Of a stretch of DNA of 64,000 nucleotides, positions 56,100 through 64,000 are shown piece after piece. The position numbers and the translations under genes were made by a program. This stretch comes from Cryptomeria japonica (lineage: Eukaryota > Streptophyta > Pinopsida > Cupressales > Cupressaceae): assembly GCF_030272615.1 (NCBI RefSeq), contig NC_081412.1, positions 697,012,083-697,076,082 on the forward strand. Reading direction: 5' to 3'. Every line of letters starts with the position of its first letter. Positions within the stretch are counted from its first letter, which is position 1. The notes below the pieces were generated by a model that made no database searches, had not been told where the DNA came from, and saw only the letters and a list, made by a program, of their open reading frames with translations.

Positions 56100-56558
56100 A
56101 AGAGATTGTCAGGCATAGCTGAGAACTCAACCGCTATCTCGGTTGAGATTGGAGGGGTGATTAGTAATGGCAATGGCCTCTTTGAGTTTCCTCTTGAAGT
56201 GGTCATTTTCTTTAACCAAGATTCAAGTCTCTTCCAGAGGGATGTGATGCTTGGTTTTGGCATAATGTTTCGCAAGGGCGGATTTAAGGACCCGTTCATG
56301 TCTAATGTCTGCACAATGCTCCTTGATTCTAGTCTCAACGGACTGGCCTGTTTCTCCAATGTAGGGAAGGTTGTAGGAACAAATTACTTTATAGACACCA
56401 GCATTGAGGAAAGGGTCCAAAGGGTCCTTAGGGGAAGGGATGCAATTCCTAAGAGTGCAAATGGGCTTGAAGGTGCAACAAAGCTCATTCTTAAGAAGGA
56501 TCTTGGATATCTTATTGGAGAGGCCTTCTACATAAGGGAGAGAGGTGATAGGTAAGGG
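56100..56558 (-). pseudogene. GIY-YIG endonuclease domain of the Penelope-like element
   Basis: The reading in the best frame has KDPLDPFLNAGVYKVICSYN, LPYIGETGQSVETRIKEHCA, and RHERVLKSALAKHYAKTKHH. GVYKVIC and YIGETG are the GIY and YIG elements, and the Arg of TRIKEH and the Glu-rich end are the expected catalytic region. The linker PYVEGLSNKISKILLKNEL joins it to the RT. The Cys-containing linker C-T-L-R-N-C lies upstream, as in Penelope endonucleases. The frame ends near 56100. This domain would cut the target DNA. Confidence 0.9.
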
Positions 56559-57822
56559 TTAAAGAGAGGAAGAGGAGGAGACAACCCCATGCTTGGTGGA
56601 GGCCCAAGATTTGGCATGCTTAATCATTTTAGCAATGTGCTTGCTTTTGAAACCATGAAGTTTAAAGACTTGGGTAAGGTGAGCAACTTCTTGATCAATG
56701 CTCTCATCATCGCAAATCAAAAAGGCTCTCGAAGTCAAGGTCTTGAGAACATCAACTTTTCGAGAAGGGTGATGGTGAGAAGAAGAGTGAATGTAGAGGT
56801 CAGTATGGGTAGCTTTACTTAAAACTCGTTGAGCTAAGGAGCCATCCTCCTTTGTGAGTAAAATGTCGAGGAATGGGAATTCATTATTGACTTCAACCTC
56901 CTTGGTAAATGAGATGCAAGGTGCTATGCTATTTAAGTGAGTGTGGAACTCCTCAAGCTTCTCATGCCTATGGGACCAACAAATGTTCATGGTATCATCA
57001 ACATAAGGTTTCCACCACTTGGGTTTAAGGGGGAAGGAGTGGAGAGCAAATTCCTCGAAATGGTCCATAAAGAGATTGGCCATGATAGGGGATAAGGGGA
57101 TAGGGGATGAGGGGGAACCCATGGCAACACCATCCATTTGCTCATAGATTAAACCTGGAAAGGTAAAAAATGTCGATCTAAGACAAAGTTCAACAAGGTC
57201 ACCAATCTTGGGGCTGGACTAATTCCTAATGAGTTCAATGGAATTTGAGATAGGGACCTTGGTGAAGAGAGAGACCACATCAAAACTAACAAGAAGATCA
57301 TTATCATCAAGCTTCTTGTCTTTGATGAAATCCACAAAGTAGGTAAAGTTTTTAATGCAAAATCGGATTTGCCAACGAGGGGGGAAATCAACTTAGCAAG
57401 GTGGGCTGCAAGATTGTAAATAGGAGAATCAATGATATCCACAATAGATCTGAAAGGAATGCCGACCTTGTGAATTTTAAGAACCCCATAAATACAAGAG
57501 GTTACCTCCTTAGATGGAAGCAAATTTTTTTTTAATGACATCATCAAAAGATGAAAGGGAGATAGCAGCTTTGACCTTTTTGGTTAGCTTGGAGATGGGG
57601 TTGGAATCCAAGCGTTTGTAGCTGCTACTTACTACCTGACAAAAGGGAATGCATCTTGGAAATATAATCAAGTTTGTTCATGATAACCGTAGCATTCCCT
57701 TTGTCAGCCTTAGAGATGATAAGGTCATTACGATGAATGAAATCTTTGAAGCCCTCAAGCTCAGCTTTAGGAATATTATTTTTGGGAGGTTTAGCATGCG
57801 AAACCAAAGCAACTTGTACCAT
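56559..57822 (-). pseudogene. Penelope-like reverse transcriptase
   Basis: Blocks in order: NDLIISKADKGNATVIMNKL, DYISKMHSLLSG, then after frameshifts YGVLKIHKVGIPFRSIVD and SPIYNLAAHLAKLISPLVG (the Penelope K-I-H-K block), DLLVSFDVVSLFTKVPIS in a shifted frame (first catalytic Asp), QMDGVAMGSPSSP and IMANLFMDHFEE, and WWKPYVDDTMNICW with an intact YVDD catalytic box. The C-terminus has NNEFPFLDILLTKEDG and HTDLYIHSSSHHHPSRKV, the thumb blocks of this family. The stretch 57137-56559 is open for 192 codons. Confidence 0.92.
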
Positions 57823-57889
57823 TGCAATTAAATGATAAATTGACTAGCGCCGCAATTAATCTACTTTATCTTTTCCAAATAAAGACGGG

Positions 57890-58130
57890 GGAAATTGTCG
57901 ATATTCTTTTTCTTTCCGTAGTTTGCTGAGCTGTAAGCGCGTAAAACGACAGACGCGTCTTGTGACCTCATGCGCCGCGTTGACAGCTGTCATTCCAGTT
58001 GTATATATCTTATATTTATTTGATGACAGTATGGCCGTATTTATACGTCTTTGAAAACGAAAATTTGGTCAAAGCGTCATTTTTTAACCGTCAAATTTTT
58101 GAAGAATTTTATATAGAGACCATTTGCTTT
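57890..58130. promoter_or_regulatory. CpG-rich island with palindromes, promoter-like
   Basis: In an AT-rich setting this stretch keeps many CpG sites (GACAGACGCGTCTTG, ATGCGCCGCG). It holds TTGACAGCTGTCAT, a 12-bp perfect palindrome at 57981-57992 with a W-box core and an E-box, and TTTTATATAGAGACC at about 58107 as a TATA-like element on the plus strand. It could be the upstream region of a gene or an LTR. No downstream coding frame is visible. Confidence 0.35.
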
Positions 58131-58249
58131 CTAGGGAGAGGAGAGAAAAGTAGTTTTCTTTCTAGAACATGGGTTTAAAAGATTTTGTTTTATGTTTTCC
58201 CCTTTCATTATAGAACTCTTATGGAATGAGTTTTTTTGGGTTTTGTTTT

Positions 58250-58740
58250 GGCGTCTTTTTTTCAATTATAGACCATTTCATTATGGTAAAATATTTGAAA
58301 ACTTTTTCTCATCATAGACCGGGTGTTTCATTTGAGATGGATATTTTCTTCTAGAAAGTGATATTTTGTCTATAAGATCATTTTTATTATAATTGACTAT
58401 TAGATAGAGATTAATTTCAATGACATACTATTTCATTGGAGATGGATGGTTTCTTCTAGAATGTGAGATTTTGTCTATAGACCATCTTATTATAATTGAT
58501 TACTAAATAGAAATTAATTTCAATCACGGACTATCTCATTAGAGATGGATAATTTCTTCTAGAAAGTGAGATTTTGTCTATAGACGGGATCTTATTATAA
58601 TTGATTATTAGATAGAGATTAGTTTCAACCATAGACTATCTCGTTAGAGATTAATATTTTCTTTGAGAGAGATTTTTTTCAGCCATATACCATTTCAATA
58701 AAGATAAATATGTTTTTTCTTTAAAGAGAGTTTTTCTTTG
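58250..58740. repeat. Roughly 104-bp tandem repeat, three to four units
   Basis: TTCTTCTAGAA with GTGAGATTTTGTCTATAGAC recurs with starts near 58351, 58456 and 58559, followed by a degenerate unit. Each unit also has TTATTATAATTGATTA and GAGATTAATTTCAA. Non-coding. Confidence 0.85.
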
Positions 58741-58749
58741 ATTGTGGAC

Positions 58750-61630
58750 TGCCTATTACTATTTTTTAAGGAGAGTCGGGACAAGGATATTCTTTTCATT
58801 GATTATAGACTATCTTTGAATGTACTTTGCAAGTAAACTCATGTTAATTGATAGTGAACCATTTATAGGATGGTCTTTAATGATTAATTCTCATGAAAAT
58901 TTTATCAAAAGAAAATTCTCATCTATCAAATGTTACCCTATTTGAACGATCATTGATCTAAACTTTTGAATCTTTTTTTTTTAATATATTTATAAAATGG
59001 AATTGAGTGCTATAACTGATTCAAATCCCAAAACTTACATAGGTGTTGGTTAAAATTAACATTTGCTTATGAAATTTTGTGTTATTAAGTATAAAATACT
59101 TATAACTCTTGAATTTCTATCTCTTTTAACTTATAATTTCACTTCCAATTTTATATTAAAAACACATATGAAGACCATTAAAAGAAGTGGTCATTACATC
59201 TTGATCTCTATCAATATATTAAAAGTACTATTTACCAAGGGTTATCTTTAAAAATAATTGCCACTTAAAAATACTCAACAACCATAGTTAATTATCAAGT
59301 TTAAATCATGTGCATGGACTTCATGACGAGGGGCATACCTTAATTTCAACTACAACATAACCTTTCTTCATTTGCCTCTTGTTTAGTCGATTACAAGAGA
59401 AATTGGACCTAAACTACAACTGTAAAGTGTAATTGTTGTTTAGTTGAAGACTTGAGATCCCATTGACCCATCAATTAGTAAGAAGGATTTTCTTTTACAT
59501 TTATCAATTCACATAATCTCTAATGTGAGAGATTAAATTCAATTGTAACTTTGTAATGTAATCGGTATGTTGATATGTTTTCTCCCTCTTTTGGGTATAT
59601 TAATGAATGGAGATAGGGCTCAAAACTTGGTAAAACATAGAAATGGTTAATCAATGTATTGTTTTCTTTACATCTTTTTAACTACAAAGTATTATTTCAA
59701 ATAAGGGAAGATCGGTACAATTGTACAATATCTTTAAAGAGTGGCATCATTATAAAGTTGATATAATGTGCATAAGATCAAAAATAATTATAATCATCAT
59801 TAACAAGATCATGATGTGAAAATTAAATGCAGTCCTTTTCTTTATTAAACAAAATACAATACAATAAATAAAAATAACCAACCAAAAGAAATGTACAAGT
59901 AAAGTCCAGATAAAATTGTAGTAGCAATATTTACATTGAGATAGAAATAAAAATAACTTCAACATATTCATCAAACACAGATCAACCATAACTGAAATAT
60001 ACTAATAGCACAAAGTTGTGATAACAATAGCGACACAAATTAGATAAAACTAAATAGAATCTTGGGATCTAAGAACATACATAACCTTAGCATGACAACA
60101 ACATTTACAAATATTTTGGTTTGTAAGATTAATTGAATTTATTATTCAATAAGGTAATTTATTTTTTAACTTTTTTTGTATAATATAATTGTTCTTACAT
60201 TATCTTATGTCTTTTTATTCTTTACAAAGGTCTATTGTTCTTATCGTTGTTTTTATTATCGCGATCTTTAGCTTTATTCATATTATTATGTCTTATTATA
60301 TATGTTTAATATGAGAAAAAATAAATAATAACATATTTTTAAATTATTTTTTAAAATAAATAAATATGATATAAATAAAGACAATTTAGACTAATTTATT
60401 CTTCTAAATTGAAATGTCTTCAAAATTTATTAAAATGTATGAAATTGTGTAAAAAAAAATGAAAAATAAGTTAAAAGAGAATAGTTTTTATTCAATTTTA
60501 CATCCCAATCTCATTCTATAATAATCTTCAATTAATTTAACAACCAATGTCATGAATATTAGTTTCTAATAAATATTTATTTTAAATATAATATAAATTT
60601 GATGATTATTAAATACATATTACATATATACCCTAGTAAAAATATAGATTCAAAATCAAGAATGTTTTTAGTTGCTTTTAGCTTTCAAAATTATTGTTCT
60701 ACATTTTAATTTTATTTTTTTATAAAATTTTGTTTTAGTAATGAAAAATAGTATATTATTATAGACAATTAATTTATTCAATTTAATCTTATAAAATATC
60801 GTGAATTCAAGAATGGAAATATTAAGTCTAAAGAATTGTTATTTAAAATATTATAATTATTCAAAATAAAAAATTCATAATGTTTATATGACAATCTTTT
60901 GGCTTGGATTTGATGGTTGTATGGTTATATTTAACTATTTTTGTCATAATGTATTATGAAAAAACAAAAAAAGATTATATCATATTAAAAAAACTTTTAA
61001 ACAAATTGTTAAAACATCTCACAAACTTTTAATTGAACAAATACTTAATTTATAATATAATTTTTTAATATAAAATATATTTTAATACTTAAAAAAATAA
61101 TTTTAAATAGATAAATCTCAAAAAGGTGCTTGACAAATAAAGTCAATTATCTAGCCTATCTAAATTAGATATACCATTGAATTGAGTCTTGGAAATGGGT
61201 TTGGGCCAAATTTGGCATTAAGTTGACCCTGAGTTTCTAGAAGAATGTTTTGTTCCATGCTTATCCAAACACATGAATAAAAACTGGAACCCATGTTTAT
61301 GTTTCCTATGGAAGGCATGTATTATGAAGACTGGAACCCATGTTCATGTTTCCTACTAGAAAGCATGACCTATGACCTATGACTCTTGACATATCCATGT
61401 TTCAAATCCCATGTGCACTAGGCAATCAGTCCATCTTGAACAACATGGAAAATATCTAAATGGTCTAAGGTCTTCATTGGAAGACCATTAATTATATACA
61501 TTTATCTTTAACTTTTTTAAATTTTAAATTTTTATTTTTTAAAATTTAAATTGACCTAATGTATAATAATGTTGTGATCTTTGAGGAAGAAAGATCCTTC
61601 TTTCCTTCCTCAAACATTATTGTTTTACTT
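58750..61630. other. AT-rich gene-free stretch
   Basis: Very AT-rich on both strands, especially 60120-61130. Open frames of 60-80 codons (59063-59251, 59750-59989) are low-complexity. A short duplicated phrase with ACTGGAACCCATGTT occurs at 61283 and 61330. I see no gene or element. Confidence 0.45.
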
Positions 61631-61649
61631 TTTCCTAATGGTTGACTAT

Positions 61650-61870
61650 GTACGATATTTGTGCCATCAAAATTTGCGCAAATTTAGGCAGTTCCTAAAT
61701 TAAGTATTTACGCGTGTATATATGTCTAAGTGCTTAGGTTACCGTACCCTTCACGGCGCAATAATTATTACAGCCGTGGGCCCCACGATATGGGCTTTAC
61801 TGAGTGGCATGTGACCACGTGCTTATGTTGGTTAAGCGGATACCTAAAACTGGCCGCTGAACAGTATTTC
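61650..61870. promoter_or_regulatory. CpG-retaining block with G-box and palindrome
   Basis: Contains the 16-bp palindrome AAATTTGCGCAAATTT (61670-61685), ACGCGTGTATATATG, GGGCCCCACG and CCACGTGC, a G-box core at about 61816. The density of CpG and of known plant cis-element cores is above the surroundings. No adjacent coding frame supports a gene start. Confidence 0.3.
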
Positions 61871-62054
61871 TTTTATTATTTTGTGGTGTCTTGTCGAAGG
61901 GAATTTTGACATAAAATTTAAATGCAAAATCTTGGTAGGTAAATTTATGTGGCAAAGTATTGTTTAGGATACTTTTAATCATTTTAAACACAAGATGAAA
62001 TGGTAGTTTTATAGATAATTGTGGTTGGTTTTCTTGAGATTCTTTTGAAATATC

Positions 62055-62452
62055 GAAATGAGTTTATTAGAGGATTATATTATAAAGTTAATGAATATTT
62101 AAGATTATATATATAATTATACATGAGATTGTTATTTTTTATATAGTAGGTTGTATTTATAAAGTTATCTAAACGATAATTAATGTTGGTTATTTGGTCA
62201 CAATCAATCAAAATTCAACAAAATAAGTCTAAGATTAGATATAGCAGATGCAGAAATGAGTTTATGTAGAGGATTATATTATAAAGTTAATAAGTATTTA
62301 ATATTATATACACAATTATACATGAGATTATTATTTTTTATATAGTAAGTTGTATTCATAAAGTTGTTTAAACGATAATTAATGTTGGTTATTTGGTCAC
62401 AATCAATCAAAATTCAACAAAATAAGTCTAAGATTAGATATAGTAGATGCAG
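62055..62452. repeat. 198-bp tandem duplication
   Basis: The units 62055-62252 and 62253-62452 start GAAATGAGTTTAT and contain AAACGATAATTAATGTTGG. They are about 95% identical by eye and non-coding. Confidence 0.9.
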
Positions 62453-62459
62453 TTGTATC

Positions 62460-63560
62460 TAAATTAACAACCCCCAAAAATATAATATATCTGAATAATT
62501 AAAGAGTAAAATTAGGCCTATCCTTTTTCTTATCAAGATTGGCAAGTATATGTACTCAACATTCCTTTTAATAACCTTCACTCTAAAATCAATACATCAT
62601 TAAAATTATGTACAATTTTATTTTAAAAATATTACAAGACAAGGACTTGTTTTTAATTAGATAGTCAAAATAATAATACACTAGAAATTAGAATGGTTTA
62701 TGGTTAAAAAATGAAATTTGAAATGATAAAAATATATTATTATAAATTTAATTATTTGTTACAGCATGATATAGTCTTTCTTGTTAGTTACTCAACTTGG
62801 TTATCAACTTTGGATCAACATATTTGGTACTCAAGTTGAGTGCACAAATATTAGCTTCAACTTGCCCCAATATTTATAATTAAATTTGCACCTCCATCTA
62901 ATATTGAGTTAAGGAACTAGAGAAGTAGTGGAAAGAAAGAGGTATATAGGTTATAAGGGGAAGAACGAAAGAAACTAAAAGGAATTAGACTTTATAATTT
63001 TATTTTAAGTGGGACTAAATATTGCATAAGTTTAAAATTTTGCTTGTAATTTTTACTCAAGTCAAACCAGTCTTTGTTAATCGGTCAAGAAGATGTTTGT
63101 AAGGAAGAAAAAACTAATATCGTGTTCAATTGTTTAACACCTTTCCTAAACAAATGATAAACTTTCCTAGGAAACATGACGACTAGTGGTTTTCCTACAC
63201 AACCCCATGAGAGCAAAACATGCATTCAAGCATACATAATAACAAAAATTCATAGATCAAGTAGATATGCCACAAGATAACACAAGATATACCCTAGGAA
63301 AACCCTCAAGAGGGTAAAATTCAGTCTCCAAAAGAATCCATACTCCATCTTATTAATTAAAAAATAATAATTACATGTACTTAAAGAGTTATGATGAATA
63401 CTCTTGAAACATCAAGCCTCTCCAATGTTGGTATGAATACAAATCATGATAAGATAGAGAATAACTTTTTTTCTAAATGAGCTTGTAGATGATATTTTCT
63501 CTCCTCTAGATGTTTGTAAAGTGGATAAATATTGTCATGCAAGTCAAGAATCAAAATTTT
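62460..63560. other. AT-rich spacer
   Basis: No conserved frame or repeat was recognised. Confidence 0.4.
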
Positions 63561-63589
63561 GAAACTATTTCTTCTAGAGTAAAATGGTC

Positions 63590-64000
63590 AAATGGGTGTT
63601 CATATTAGTAAAATACCTTCTATTAATCAAGAAGCTCATACTTATATTAGTCAAGAAGGTAAGGATGAAGGTAAGTTAAATGCTAATATATGTGCATATG
63701 TTAATAACAATGAAAAATTTTCTTCTTGTGCTCTCTTTCATCCTAATGATGGATCACAAAGTGTGATCTGAAACGTTGATCTAAAAACTCACACACAATC
63801 GATTCCAGAAGTTTTCTCACATAAAAAAACAATGAAACTAATTATTTGATATCAATATCACTTAGGCATTATGAAGTTCAATTTGAAGAACATAATAAAG
63901 AGGTTTTCATGTATCTTAGATCTCTTCAACATGGCCAAAAAATTGAAATAGGGGAGTATCTTTATGATTTTATTGGTTTTGATCCAATGCATTTGAATGA
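63590..64000 (+). pseudogene. Weak plus-strand reading at the right edge
   Basis: One frame gives ISKIPSINQEAHTYISQEGK, a segment with NANICAYVNNNEKFSSCALF and HPNDGSQSVI before a stop near 63768. It has a coding-like amino-acid mix but no motif I know. It may be the edge of another retroelement that continues beyond the window. Confidence 0.2.

Larger units (their letters stand above)
56090..57835 (-). mobile_element. Penelope-like retroelement with GIY-YIG endonuclease
   Basis: Minus-strand remnant of one polyprotein: RT (about 57822-56559) followed by a GIY-YIG endonuclease (about 56430-56100). This order and the motif set define endonuclease-bearing Penelope-like elements. The 5' part of the frame is missing: the reading begins at the ADKG block, and upstream sequence is unrelated. 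Several single-base frameshifts (near 57625, 57530, 57350 and 56560) break it, at least two in A/T runs. To my knowledge such elements are rare in plants and were described from conifers. Confidence 0.9.

Overview
This window looks like intergenic nuclear DNA of a large plant genome, most likely a conifer or another gymnosperm. It is AT-rich, it has no intact ordinary gene that I can recognise, and it is built from layers of decayed retroelements. The strongest taxonomic hint is a Penelope-like retroelement with a GIY-YIG endonuclease (56.1-57.8 kb); endonuclease-bearing Penelope elements in land plants are, as far as I know, reported mainly from conifers. Slow decay of long LTR elements and stop codons where CGA or CAG is expected fit the same picture. 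I see no rRNA, tRNA or CRISPR array.

Layout. 1-8.75 kb: 5' part of a minus-strand Ty3/gypsy element of Tat-like type (gag, retropepsin, G-patch-like segment, start of reverse transcriptase, probable 5' LTR). 8.75-9.28 kb: fragment of a gene for transcription elongation factor SPT6, on the minus strand. 9.28-15.30 kb: a head-to-tail multimer of a short non-coding LTR retrotransposon (four LTRs, three internal regions) inside one TTGAG target duplication. 15.3-23.6 kb: three of the four copies of an unrecognised reading-frame family; the longest copy (about 980 codons) is split by a 1.37-kb terminal-inverted-repeat element with its own target duplication. 23.8-27.9 kb: a plus-strand, intron-rich, decayed gene with a Cys/His finger that may be transposon-derived. 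29.8-30.75 kb: a dispersed CATCGG-rich repeat. 30.76-34.4 kb: an L1-like LINE on the minus strand, missing its 3' half. 35.0-36.3 kb: integrase, chromodomain and 3' LTR of a plus-strand chromovirus.

38.27-46.69 kb is the best preserved unit: a complete LTR retrotransposon with 1.6-kb LTRs, a GAATG target duplication, a primer binding site and a polypurine tract. It encodes no reverse transcriptase, integrase or recognisable gag. It carries a repetitive acidic protein joined, across one in-frame stop, to a retropepsin-like domain and a G-patch-like motif. It is probably mobilised by an autonomous Tat-like relative such as the one at the left edge. 46.7-64 kb is mostly AT-rich spacer with degenerate reading frames at 49.4-50.6 and 53.9-54.8 kb, the Penelope-like element, several local tandem duplications and a long TA microsatellite.

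Nothing here forms a metabolic or regulatory gene system. The most interesting content is the biology of non-autonomous elements: the gag-less, protease-bearing LTR element, the LTR multimer with a single target duplication, and the orphan reading-frame family. Coordinates of decayed features are approximate unless a repeat boundary defines them.
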